Below, in pieces: positions 43,275 through 52,189 of a stretch of DNA of 64,000 nucleotides. Location: the NCBI GenBank assembly GCA_045562755.1, contig JBJKVF010000001.1:86291-150290 (forward strand), given 5' to 3'. Each line of letters opens with the position of its first letter. Position 1 is the first letter of the stretch. The notes beneath the pieces were generated by a model, which was given only the letters and a program-made list of their open reading frames with translations, did no database searches and was not told the origin of the DNA. A program made the translations under genes and the position numbers. This stretch comes from GCA-002708145 sp045562755 (GTDB lineage: Bacteria; Chloroflexota; Dehalococcoidia; Lucifugimonadales; Lucifugimonadaceae).

Positions 43275-44184
43275 ATGACACAAGTTGGTGAAGGTAAATA
43301 CAAGTATGAAGTTGATCAGAATTGGCTAAGGTATAAACCAAAATTTTGGGAATTGGGTCAAATTGCTGATGTTGCTCTAGATTCTAAGTCTAGAGTATGG
43401 TTGTTCTCTAGGTCTAAACACCCTATTACTTGTTGGGAAAAAAATGGGGAATTTATTGGGTCGTGGGGTAATTTAGGATTAGATAACAATGAATTTAGAG
43501 TCCCGCACGGTATGTATATAGATTCTGATGATAGTATATGGCTAGCTGATCATCAAACACACTTAGTAACAAAACATAATGAAAATGGTGATATTTTACT
43601 CAGTTTAGGAACTTTCGGGTACGCTAACATTACTGTTACAACTAATGATACTCAAGGTTCACCTTTCAATATGCCAACAGGGATAGCTATTAATAGTAAT
43701 AAGAAAATATTTATTTCTGATGGCTATGCAAATCGTAGAATGCATAGATTTTCAAGTAAAGGTGAACTAGAAATTTCTTGGGGAAGTGCGGGTACAAAAG
43801 AGGGACGATTTGCTATTCTTCACAAGGTTGGAGTAGATAAAAACGACTTAGTATATGTTTGTGATAGAGAAAATAATAGAATTCAAATATTTAGCCCAGA
43901 TGGGGAATATATTAAATCTTGGGATGGTTTTGCTGGGCCAGGAGACATATTTTTCTCGAAAAATTCTGATGTAGTTTATGTTTTAGAGCAGGGTGGAGGA
44001 GAGAATAAAAATGGGATAACAATTTTTAAGCTCAGATGGAGAAATAATTACTAGATGGCGCGGAAATGATGCTGCCTGTCAAAGCGCTCATGGTATGTGG
44101 GTGGATGATAACGGTGATATATATGTAGCAGAAATTGGTGAAAAAGAATCTGGTCAAAGACTGACGAAATTTTCAAAAATTTAG
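43275..44184 (+). pseudogene. NHL-repeat beta-propeller protein, second copy, frameshifted near 44028
   Basis: Starts with ATG after AAAGGA and gives NHL blades such as 'VPHGMYIDSDDSIWLADHQTH', 'MPTGIAINSNKKIFISDGYAN' and 'VGVDKNDLVYVCDRENNRIQ'. The first frame stops at 44054. One base shift near 44028 (an extra A in the AA after five T) joins it to a frame that gives 'SSDGEIITRW' and 'SAHGMWVDDNGDIYVAEIG', the missing last blade, ending at TAG 44182-44184. The whole is about 300 residues, the same length as its neighbour. It is either a real mutation or a sequence error; the extension keeps good coding sense right up to the stop, which favours an error or very recent change. Confidence 0.8.
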
Positions 44185-45719
44185 GCTAATAATTCTCTAA
44201 GTTCACCAACATTTGTGTCTTGTCTTAATCTTCCAAGTGCTTTTCTTTCAATCTGCCTTATTCTTTCACGGGTTAAGTTTAGTTCTCCACCTATTTCCTC
44301 TAAAGTTCTTGGCCTTCCATCAAATAATCCAAATCTTAGTTCTAAAACTTTTCTTTCTCTATCTTGTAAGCTACCTAATACTTCATCAACTTGTTGTCGC
44401 ATAGAAGATTGTGCAGCTATATCAGCTGGAGCAGGAGCTGTATTATCTTGAATAATATCTCCAAGTTCATTTTCTGCATCTTCTCCAATGGGAGTTTCAA
44501 GTGAAACAGGATCTTGAGACATTTGTAATATTTCAGACACTCTTTCAATAGGAAGTTCTACTTTTTCTGAAAGTTCTTCAATTGAAGGTTCTCTGTTTAA
44601 TTGTTGACTTAATTCCCTTCGAGCCCTCATTATTTTATTTAGGGTTTCAACTACGTGAACAGGAATCCTAATTGTTCTTGCTTGATCAGCGATAGCTCTG
44701 GTTATTCCTTGTCTTATCCACCATGTTGCATATGTACTAAATTTAAATCCTTTTCTAAAGTCAAATTTTTCAATTGCTCTCATCAAACCTATATTACCTT
44801 CTTGAATTAAATCAAGCATTGATAATCCTCTGCTTAGATGTTTTTTTGCGACACTGACTACAAGTCTTAGGTTTGCTTCTCCTAGATGTTCTCGCGCTTT
44901 TTCCCCCTCCTCTCTAACCCTTATGATGTGAGCATTCAGTACGCCAACAATAGGTTGTAAATTTTCGATAAATTTAGGACTTTGAATTTCCTCTTCTAGT
45001 TTATTAATATCAGGGTTTAGTGTTAGCATTTCAACCGTATCTGAAGATAATAATCTTGTAGATACAGAAAAATCTACTACTAATTTATGAGCTTCATCAG
45101 GACTTACTCCTAGTGCATCAGAAAGATAATTAATTAACTCTTCATTTTTTTGATTATCAATTAGACTTCTGATCCTATCGTCTTTTATTACTAAATCTAA
45201 ATTAATTGGTGGTTTTATTCCAAGGAATTTACATACTGAGCTAGCAGTTTCATATGTTTTAGAAAGCTCTTGAAACACACTTTTAAGTATTTCAATATTT
45301 TCAATTTTAGAATTTGGGTCATCTTGAGTAAGTGAGCTTTCGATACTTTCAAGCTTTTTTGCAAGTTCGACAGCTCTGGCTAAAACTACTTCATCATCAG
45401 CTGTTAGCAAAGAAACTCTACCTATTTCTCTGAGGTACATTCTAACAGTATCTTCAGTTAGCTCAGATTCTTGGAGTTCTTTCATAACATTTTGAGCGGC
45501 TAGTGATGCATCATCTATTGCTCTTGCTGCCTCCCACATATCAAGCTCAGAACTAGTTATTGCAGTTGCGTCACTTTCTGTGCTTATTTCTTCATCCTCA
45601 ATATTGGTAGACTCAATTCTAGTAAAAGAATCTACTTTTTCTACCTCACCATCTAAAGCTGCTGAAATATCATTAAAATTTTCTTCCATAGCATCTTTAC
45701 GTGCTTTTTTTTCTGCCAA
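44181..45719 (-). CDS. rpoD: Primary RNA polymerase sigma factor (sigma-70 / SigA)
   Basis: The housekeeping sigma factor, 512 residues. Region 1.2 starts near 'DTVRMYLREIGRVSLLTADDE', region 2 has 'GLSMLDLIQEGNIGLMRAIEKFDFRKGFKFSTYATWWIRQGITRAIADQAR' (core binding and -10 contact, conserved throughout), and region 4.2 ends with 'TLEEIGGELNLTRERIRQIERKALGRLRQ'. The acidic N terminus before region 1.2 is short. I use the TTG start at 45719 with GGA upstream; an ATG ten codons later is possible. Its 3' end overlaps the frame-restored NHL gene by 4 bases. Confidence 0.95.
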   Translation of the reverse strand: MAEKKARKDAMEENFNDISAALDGEVEKVDSFTRIESTNIEDEEISTESDATAITSSELDMWEAARAIDDASLAAQNVMKELQESELTEDTVRMYLREIGRVSLLTADDEVVLARAVELAKKLESIESSLTQDDPNSKIENIEILKSVFQELSKTYETASSVCKFLGIKPPINLDLVIKDDRIRSLIDNQKNEELINYLSDALGVSPDEAHKLVVDFSVSTRLLSSDTVEMLTLNPDINKLEEEIQSPKFIENLQPIVGVLNAHIIRVREEGEKAREHLGEANLRLVVSVAKKHLSRGLSMLDLIQEGNIGLMRAIEKFDFRKGFKFSTYATWWIRQGITRAIADQARTIRIPVHVVETLNKIMRARRELSQQLNREPSIEELSEKVELPIERVSEILQMSQDPVSLETPIGEDAENELGDIIQDNTAPAPADIAAQSSMRQQVDEVLGSLQDRERKVLELRFGLFDGRPRTLEEIGGELNLTRERIRQIERKALGRLRQDTNVGELRELLA

Positions 45720-45829
45720 GTAATTTTCCTTGCTTATATTTTTTTAGTTATATTATCATTTTACAACTAAATAATAGTATTCTAAAACCCCTTTTTGTTA
45801 CAGAATAAGGAGAAGATTACCTTTATATC

Positions 45830-45857
45830 TTGAGTATATTTTATTTTTTGCTATCCT
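45830..45857 (+). promoter_or_regulatory. Candidate promoter for the aminotransferase-aldolase-amidohydrolase unit
   Basis: TTGAGT at 45830-45835 and TATCCT at 45852-45857 are 16 bases apart in the 167-base divergent gap after the sigma gene, the largest gap of the window. A start near 45864 would leave a short leader containing AAAGGA before the ATG at 45887. The match is fair; the remaining gap shows nothing else. Confidence 0.35.
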
Positions 45858-45886
45858 AATACTAAAAATAAAAGGATTTTAAAACT

Positions 45887-47102
45887 ATGGCTACCAAATT
45901 TAATTACGATAAAATTTTCTCAGTAAAATCTTCTGATACTCCAATTAATGTAGTTTCACATGCTAAATATGATTTTGCAGTTGCATATCCAGCCCCAGAA
46001 ACCTTGCCAATGGATGGACTAATTCATTCATTGACAACAGCTATGGATACAAATAGCGAAAAAGTAAATAAACAAATGGCTTATTATCCTCATGTAATGG
46101 GTTCGGAAGAACTAAGAGAATTTACTAGCGAAAAATTGAAGAATGATAGAGGCATTATAGTCGATAAAGATCAAATAGTCTTGACCAATGGTTCTGGAGA
46201 AGCAATTGGTTTAGTAATACAAGCTTTGACCAACCCTGGAGATATTGTCTTAGCAGAAGAATTTGTTTATATGGGAACACTTAATCAATTTAGAAAATTT
46301 GATGCTGAAGTAGTTGGTATGAAAATCGATGAAGAAGGAATTATTCCAGATGCCTTAGACCAACAAATTTCAGAAATGATTGCCTTAGATAGATCACCAA
46401 AGTATATATATACCATTCCCGAGCATCAAAATCCAACAGGGTCATCACTTCCTAAGCATAGAAGAGAGCAAATTCTTAAAATTGCTCATAAATATAATTT
46501 ACCGATATTAGAAGATGATTGTTATGTAGACCTAAGATATGAATCAGTTGCTGAGCCAGCATTCAGAGCCCTTGATGATTCTGGTATAGTTATCTATGTT
46601 GCATCTTTTTCTAAATTACTTGCCCCGGGATTAAGGTTAGGTTATTTCACTGGATCTAATGACTTAATTCGAAGATCTTTAAATTTTAAATTAGGGAGTG
46701 GTCCTAATCAATTCGCTGCCCTGGCTATAGATGGGTACTTGCGTAGTAATCAAGAATCACACAAGGATAATTTTAATCCTCTTCTAAGAGATAAATATCA
46801 ATCAATGAATGAATCTCTATTGGAAAATTTTTCTGATTTTGGGGCTAAATGGTCAAAACCGAAAGGCGGATGTTATATCTGGTTTAAACATGCCTGAAGG
46901 TTGCGATATAAGTTCAATTCGAGATAAAGTATTTAGTGATGGTGTTGGATATATTGCTGGTACTAATTTTGAGGCTGATGGAAGTGGGCAAATAGGACAT
47001 AATTATGCTAGATTATGTTTTGCTTTTGAATCTCCTGAAAAAAATAGAGATGGCATTAAACTCCTAGCAGATCTATTCAAGAAATATGGAGTAGCTAATT
47101 AA
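45887..47102 (+). pseudogene. PLP-dependent aminotransferase (2-aminoadipate/MocR-domain type), frameshifted near 46886
   Basis: A class I/II aminotransferase of about 404 residues if repaired. The first frame (336 residues, to 46897) includes 'QNPTGSS', 'EDDCYVDLRY' and the PLP lysine in 'SFSKLLAPGLRLGY'. It stops soon after 'KGGCYIWFK'. The next frame continues with 'MPEGCDISSIRDKVFSDG' and 'ARLCFAF' to 47102, which is the normal end of the family. Removing one A from AAA at 46886-46888 restores a 'WFNMPEG' reading, close to the common pattern at that site. The stop at 47100-47102 shares a base with the ATG of the aldolase gene, so the gene is in operon position and probably functional. Confidence 0.82.
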
Positions 47103-48094
47103 TGTTTCTTAGAAAAATTGCAAAAAAACTTGTTAATAAACAAAAAGGTATCTTAGCAGCAGACGAAAGTAATACAACAATTTCAAAAAGATTTGAGAAT
47201 TTATCTATTGAACTAAGTGAAGAAAATAGGCGTTTATGGAGAAATCTTTTACTTACATCTGCGGGTATAGAAAATTATATAAGCGGTATTATTTTATATG
47301 ATGAAACTATTCATCAGTACAGTGATAATAATCAATCATTCATAAAGCTTTTATCATCAAAAAATATATTGTCAGGAATAAAAGTTGACAAATCACTTCA
47401 TAAACTTGCAGGGTCTAATAAAGAAAATATCACAGAAGGACTAGATGGATTAGCAAAAAGAGTAAAAAATTATAAACATATAGGTTTATCTTTTGCTAAA
47501 TGGCGGGCTTTAATAGTGATAACTGAAAATTTACCTACTGATTATTGTATATCAGTAAATGCACATGCGTTGGCTCGTTATGCAGCTATATGTCAAGAAG
47601 AAGGGATAGTGCCAATTGTTGAACCTGAGGTTTTTATTGAGGGCAGTCATTCAATTTATAATTCAAAAGAAGTTAATGAAAGAGTGCTCAAAAAAGTTTT
47701 TATAGAATTAGAACAGCAAAATGTAGATTTAGAAAGTATTGTTCTGAAGCCAAGTATGATAATTCAAGGTGATAAAAACAATGAAAAATTATCTGCTGAA
47801 GAAATTGCAGAAATAAATGTAGATTTCTTAATGAATAATGTTCCATCTATGATTCCTGGAATTGCATTTTTGTCTGGAGGTATGAGTGATGAAGATTCTA
47901 TTTTGCATCTAAGAAATATAAATAAACTGGCTAAAGAAAAAAAAATACCATGGGAGATTACCTTTTCATATGGTAGAGGTTTGCAGTCAGCTGCAATGCA
48001 TGAATGGCAAGGAAAGAAAGAAAATATTTTATCAGCTCAAAAAATATTTATTGAAAGATGTAAACAAGCAAGTATGGCAAGGCAAGGACTATAA
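47102..48094 (+). CDS. Fructose-bisphosphate aldolase, class I
   Basis: Schiff-base aldolase splitting fructose 1,6-bisphosphate. The 330-residue sequence shows 'KGILAADESNTTISKRF' at the N terminus, 'HIGLSFAKWRA', 'PIVEPEVFIEG' and 'VLKPSMIIQG' with the Schiff-base lysine near residue 221, then 'AFLSGGMSDEDSILHL' and 'ITFSYGRGLQSAAMHEWQG'. This is the family common to animals and some bacteria rather than the zinc class II form. It is translated from an ATG overlapping the upstream aminotransferase stop. The M20 gene follows by one base. Confidence 0.92.
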   Translation: MFLRKIAKKLVNKQKGILAADESNTTISKRFENLSIELSEENRRLWRNLLLTSAGIENYISGIILYDETIHQYSDNNQSFIKLLSSKNILSGIKVDKSLHKLAGSNKENITEGLDGLAKRVKNYKHIGLSFAKWRALIVITENLPTDYCISVNAHALARYAAICQEEGIVPIVEPEVFIEGSHSIYNSKEVNERVLKKVFIELEQQNVDLESIVLKPSMIIQGDKNNEKLSAEEIAEINVDFLMNNVPSMIPGIAFLSGGMSDEDSILHLRNINKLAKEKKIPWEITFSYGRGLQSAAMHEWQGKKENILSAQKIFIERCKQASMARQGL

Positions 48095-48095
48095 T

Positions 48096-49274
48096 ATGAA
48101 TGATGAAATAACAGATATCATAAATAGTAAAGTTTCAAATTTAAAAGAAACAAGAAGATTTTTCCATAATATTCCTGAATTAGGTTTCAAAGAATTTAAA
48201 ACATCTAAAGAGATATTGAAGAGGTTAGAAAATTTAGACCTAGAAGTTGAATATGGTATTGGAAAGACTGGAGTGGTTGGAAAATTGGTAGGAGAGTATG
48301 AGGGGCCAACATTAATGATTCGTGCGGATATTGACGGTCTTCCTATAGATGAAAATACTAACCTAGATTTTAGTTCAAAAAATGGAAATATGCATGCATG
48401 TGGTCATGATGGTCATATAACAATGGCATTAGGTGCAGCTGAAATTTTAAGTAAATTAAAATCAAAGTTACGTGGTAATATTGTTTTTGTTTTCCAGCCA
48501 GCAGAGGAAATTGTTCAAGGTGCTTTAGCCATGATAGATGATGGATTGTTCGAAAAATACCCAGCAGATAGAGTTATTGGTACTCATTTATGGAATCAAG
48601 TTCCATGCGGTAAGATAGGAATTAATGATTCAACTGTTTTTGCTGGTGCAGACCAATTTAGAATAACAGTACAGGGTAAAGGTGGGCATGGTGCTATGCC
48701 TCATATAGCAGTAGATCCTATAATTACTATATCTCAAATAATCAATTTGTCCCAAACTATTGTTAGCCGCGAAATTGCTCCTAATGAGATGTCAGTATTA
48801 ACTTTTGGCCAAGTGCATGGCGGTTCTGCTCCTAATGTAATTGCAGATTCTGTTATTGTTGAAGGCACAATAAGATCTTACAAGAATGAAGTACAGATAA
48901 ACATAATGGATTCACTTAAGAGAATATCAAAAAATGTTGCCGATGCTACTAGAACAAATATAAATTTTGAAAGAATACATGGAGCTCCTCCTGTGGTGAA
49001 TGAACCAAGAGTAGCTAATTCTGTTGCAAGAATTTCTAGTTTAGTTGTGGGTGAGGAAAATGCAACTACTATAGAACCAATAAGCGTTGGAGACGATATG
49101 GCAGAATTTCTAAATCGTATTCCAGGCACATATTTTATCTTAGGAGCAGGTTTTAAAGACGCTGAATCAAGGGGTATTGAGTCACATCATAACTCTAAAT
49201 TTGATTATGACGAAGATTGCCTTCCAATAGGAACAGAAATATTTGTAAGAAGCGCCTTAGACTATTTATCCTAA
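48096..49274 (+). CDS. M20 family amidohydrolase
   Basis: A metal-dependent amidohydrolase/peptidase, 392 residues from ATG 48096, one base after the aldolase stop; an earlier in-frame ATG lies inside the aldolase gene and is not used. The metal site includes 'MHACGHDGHITMALGAAEIL' and 'FVFQPAEEIVQGALAMIDDG', as in IAA-amino-acid hydrolase, hippurate hydrolase and N-acyl-amino-acid deacylase. 'GKGGHGAMPHIAVDPI' is the dimerisation part and 'ESHHNSKFDYDEDCL' carries the last metal His. Probable substrate is an N-acyl amino acid; which one is not known. Confidence 0.9.
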   Translation: MNDEITDIINSKVSNLKETRRFFHNIPELGFKEFKTSKEILKRLENLDLEVEYGIGKTGVVGKLVGEYEGPTLMIRADIDGLPIDENTNLDFSSKNGNMHACGHDGHITMALGAAEILSKLKSKLRGNIVFVFQPAEEIVQGALAMIDDGLFEKYPADRVIGTHLWNQVPCGKIGINDSTVFAGADQFRITVQGKGGHGAMPHIAVDPIITISQIINLSQTIVSREIAPNEMSVLTFGQVHGGSAPNVIADSVIVEGTIRSYKNEVQINIMDSLKRISKNVADATRTNINFERIHGAPPVVNEPRVANSVARISSLVVGEENATTIEPISVGDDMAEFLNRIPGTYFILGAGFKDAESRGIESHHNSKFDYDEDCLPIGTEIFVRSALDYLS

Positions 49275-49279
49275 TAAAT

Positions 49280-50074
49280 CTAAACTACAGGTGAAGTTCC
49301 GCCATCTACATTAATGGCTGTACCAGTAACATAGCTTGCTTTATTTGAGGCAAGAAAACAAATTACATCTCCAGCTTCGTGAGCTTCACCTACCCTGTTA
49401 CCTAAGGGTACGTTTTGACCTAATTTTTCCCAATGATTTTCTATTGTGTACTCAGGATTTTCTTTGTTTGCTGTTTCCCATCTATTTCTATGTTGCCCAG
49501 ATTTTAGTAATCCTACACAAATTGTATTAACTCTTATATTATAATTTGCCAATTCTCCAGCCCAAGATTTTGTTAAAGATATTCCAGCAGCTCTAGACAG
49601 CGATGTCGGTTGACCAGATGGACCTGATGCTTTGCCTCCTGGGGTGGTTGTATTAATGATTACTCCTGAACCTGATTTTTTTAAGTATTTCAGTGAGTTT
49701 CTGGCACAATATATTGCTCCATATACTTTTATACCAAAATCTATTTTAATCTGCTCGTCAGTAATATTTTCTAATGATGTAGCAGAAGATGTTCCAGCGT
49801 TGTTTATCAAAATATCTATTCCGCCCCATTTATTCACCACACTATTAACCATTTCTTTAACATCGTTTTCATTAGATACATCTGCTGATATACCAATAAC
49901 TTCCCCTGATGTTATAGAGATAATTTCATTTACTGCATCATCAAGTTTTTTTTGATTCCTTCCAATAATTGCTACTTTAGCTCCTTCATTAGAAAGAGAA
50001 ATTGCTGCTGCTTTTCCTATTCCGTCACTTCCTCCAGTAATTATGCTTATTTTGTTTTTTAATCCTAAGTCCAT
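49280..50074 (-). CDS. SDR-family protein with altered catalytic residues
   Basis: A 264-residue protein with an intact cofactor loop 'TGGSDGIG' at 13-20 and 'NNAGTSS'. The usual tetrad is changed: where Tyr-x-x-x-Lys should be at 157-161 it reads 'TSLSR', and the Ser position near 144 is Thr ('INTTTPGGKA'). The rest of the SDR fold is regular, with a C-terminal 'ASYVTGTAINVDGG'. Some SDR subgroups share this 'PTSLSRAAG' pattern, so it may be a true variant with another chemistry or a binding role. The neighbour SDR 28 bases upstream on the same strand keeps the full tetrad. Confidence 0.8.
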   Translation of the reverse strand: MDLGLKNKISIITGGSDGIGKAAAISLSNEGAKVAIIGRNQKKLDDAVNEIISITSGEVIGISADVSNENDVKEMVNSVVNKWGGIDILINNAGTSSATSLENITDEQIKIDFGIKVYGAIYCARNSLKYLKKSGSGVIINTTTPGGKASGPSGQPTSLSRAAGISLTKSWAGELANYNIRVNTICVGLLKSGQHRNRWETANKENPEYTIENHWEKLGQNVPLGNRVGEAHEAGDVICFLASNKASYVTGTAINVDGGTSPVV

Positions 50075-50102
50075 TTTTATCTCCTTAATTTAATTTAGAA
50101 AA

Positions 50103-50867
50103 CTACCCTCTACCGACATAAGGCATTTTTGTGGCCATTATAGTCATAAATTGAATATTTGTATCTAATGGTAGATTTGATATTTGTAAAACACTTTCAC
50201 CAACGTGAGATACATTGAATCTTGGTTCCGGAACAATATCACCATTTGGTTGAGGTTGTCCAGAATCAGATGTTGCTGTCATTGGAGTTGCAGCATTGCC
50301 AACATCAATTTGGCTACATGCAATATTGTATTTTCTTCCATCAAGCGAAATTTGTTTAGTTAATCCTGAAATAGCATGCTTAGTAGATGTATAAGCTACT
50401 GAATCTGGTCGAGGTACGTAAGCTGATATAGAACCATTATTAATAATCCGTCCACCCATAGGCTTCTGATTTTTCATGATTTGTATTGCTTCCTTAGCAC
50501 ATAAAAAACTACCTGTTAGATTTATATCTACCACTCTTTGCCAATCACTTAGAGCTAGACTTTCAGTATTAGACTTTACACCTATACCTGCATTGTTGAA
50601 TAGGACATCCACTCTTCCGAATTTTTTCATAGTAGCCTTAAATAATTTTTTTACATCTTCCTCTTTGCTTACATCTGTGGTTTGTACTAAAAATCTATCT
50701 TCGCCAGCACCTGATTCTTTAACAGTGTCAATGAGGGGTTGCTCTCTTCTACCAGCCAAAACAACTTGGTATCCATCTTTAATAAGATGCAACACAGCAC
50801 TTTGACCTATACCAGTACCAGCACCGGTGATAACTCCAACTTTTCCGTTATTTTTCTTTATAGTCAA
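50103..50867 (-). CDS. Short-chain dehydrogenase/reductase
   Basis: A 254-residue SDR. The loop is 'TGAGTGIGQS', followed by an Arg-Arg pair ('LAGRREQ') that favours NADP. The tetrad is complete with Ser in 'NNGSISAYV' and 'YTSTK'. The C-terminal end 'MTIMATKMPYVGRG' is the conserved finish of this branch, which is found in marine and soil bacteria. Substrate not known. It is followed on the same strand by the altered SDR at 49280 and lies divergent from the class V aminotransferase gene. Confidence 0.86.
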   Translation of the reverse strand: MTIKKNNGKVGVITGAGTGIGQSAVLHLIKDGYQVVLAGRREQPLIDTVKESGAGEDRFLVQTTDVSKEEDVKKLFKATMKKFGRVDVLFNNAGIGVKSNTESLALSDWQRVVDINLTGSFLCAKEAIQIMKNQKPMGGRIINNGSISAYVPRPDSVAYTSTKHAISGLTKQISLDGRKYNIACSQIDVGNAATPMTATSDSGQPQPNGDIVPEPRFNVSHVGESVLQISNLPLDTNIQFMTIMATKMPYVGRG

Positions 50868-50916
50868 TATTTTCTCCTAAAAATAAAAAAATTATTAAAT
50901 ACGATGTGAATAATCG

Positions 50917-52185
50917 ATGATATTAGAATCAATTCTAAGTATTCTTAATAAATACGTCAAATTAGGAAAAGATTTTTTGGATAAAAAAAATATATATGAA
51001 CCTTTAGATATGCCAAGAAGAGTGATTCTGGGGCCAGGACCAAGTTCTGCCAACCCGAGAGTCCTTAGAGCTATGTCTTTACCTATTGTAGGCTACTTGG
51101 ATCCAGCTTTTTTTGACTTGCTTGAGAAAGTATCTGGTATGCTAAATCAGATTTTTTTGACAAAACAAATGTCCTTTGCTGTCGCAGGTTCAGGTTCTGC
51201 TGGGATGGAGGCTGGTCTTGTAAGTTTAGCTGAACGAGGAGATAAAGTCATAATTTGTTCATACGGTTACTTTTGTGAACGTCAAATTATTATGGCTAAG
51301 AGATTAGGTTTGGATGTGATTCCAATAAGAACTGAATGGGGTAAATCATTTGATCCACAAATTTTGCTAGATACTATAAAGAAAAATCCTGATACTAAAT
51401 TAGTCTTGGGTATTCATGCTGAAACATCCACTGGAACTGCAAATCCTATTAAAGAAATGGCAAAAATTTCTCATGATTTTGGATCCTTATTTATGACTGA
51501 TGTTGTTACCTCTTTAGCTGGGAGTGAACTTCAATTTGATGATTGGGAAATTGATTATGCCTACTCAGGATCTCAAAAATGTTTAGCTGCTCCCCCAGGG
51601 ATATCCCCTGTTGCAATGTCAGCCAGGGCTTTAGATTTCATAAGAAATAGAAAAACATTACCAACTTCTTGGTATCTCGATCTTTCATTAATTTGGGATT
51701 ATTGGTCTGAAAAGCATATTGCTCATCACACAGCTCCAGTTAGTATGATTTACGGGCTTAGAGAAGCTATTGCTTTAACTTTGAATGAAGGATTATTTCA
51801 AAGATGGGAAAGACATAGAGTTAATGCATCAGCACTTAGAACTGGATTGAGGGCACTAAATTTGGATTTACCTATAAGTAAAAGTGATAGATTAGATCAA
51901 CTCACAGTGATTAATTTACCAAATGGGCTTGATGATGTTGAGCTAAGGAAAAAAATACTTGAACAATATTCAATTGAAGTCGGAAGAGGGCTAGGAGAAT
52001 TTGCTGGTAAAGTTATAAGAATTGGCCTGATGGGTGAATCATGCTATCCACCTAATGTCTTATATATTTTGCAAGCTTTGGAGAATATTTTGCCTCAATT
52101 TGGAATTGAAATCTCAGAAGGATCTGCTGTACACGCTGCTAGTAAAGAATATTCCAAAAATGGTATAAGAAAATTTTTTGAATAA
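50917..52185 (+). CDS. Class V aminotransferase (serine/alanine-glyoxylate type)
   Basis: A PLP aminotransferase of up to 422 residues. The conserved 'ILGPGPSSANPRVLRAMSLP' begins about 35 residues in, so the ATG at 51010 would also give a normal protein; neither start has a good ribosome site. Family marks are 'FAVAGSGSAGMEAGLVSL', 'HAETSTGTANPI', 'DVVTSLAG' and the PLP lysine in 'YSGSQKCLAAPPG'. It would move amino groups from Ser or Ala to glyoxylate, or act on a related substrate, linking photorespiration-like C2 carbon to central metabolism. Confidence 0.9.
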   Translation: MILESILSILNKYVKLGKDFLDKKNIYEPLDMPRRVILGPGPSSANPRVLRAMSLPIVGYLDPAFFDLLEKVSGMLNQIFLTKQMSFAVAGSGSAGMEAGLVSLAERGDKVIICSYGYFCERQIIMAKRLGLDVIPIRTEWGKSFDPQILLDTIKKNPDTKLVLGIHAETSTGTANPIKEMAKISHDFGSLFMTDVVTSLAGSELQFDDWEIDYAYSGSQKCLAAPPGISPVAMSARALDFIRNRKTLPTSWYLDLSLIWDYWSEKHIAHHTAPVSMIYGLREAIALTLNEGLFQRWERHRVNASALRTGLRALNLDLPISKSDRLDQLTVINLPNGLDDVELRKKILEQYSIEVGRGLGEFAGKVIRIGLMGESCYPPNVLYILQALENILPQFGIEISEGSAVHAASKEYSKNGIRKFFE

Positions 52186-52189
52186 TTTA

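Noticed and set aside
44022..44032. A programmed shift shared by both frameshifted genes
   Set aside because: The two sites share only an A excess, with no common motif, stop codon or rare codon. Sequence error or independent mutation is simpler.
46883..46889. TTTAAAC as a programmed -1 frameshift site
   Set aside because: The zero frame reads TTT AAA C, not T TTA AAC, and the repair needs +1 rather than -1. The heptamer is therefore not used as a slip site.
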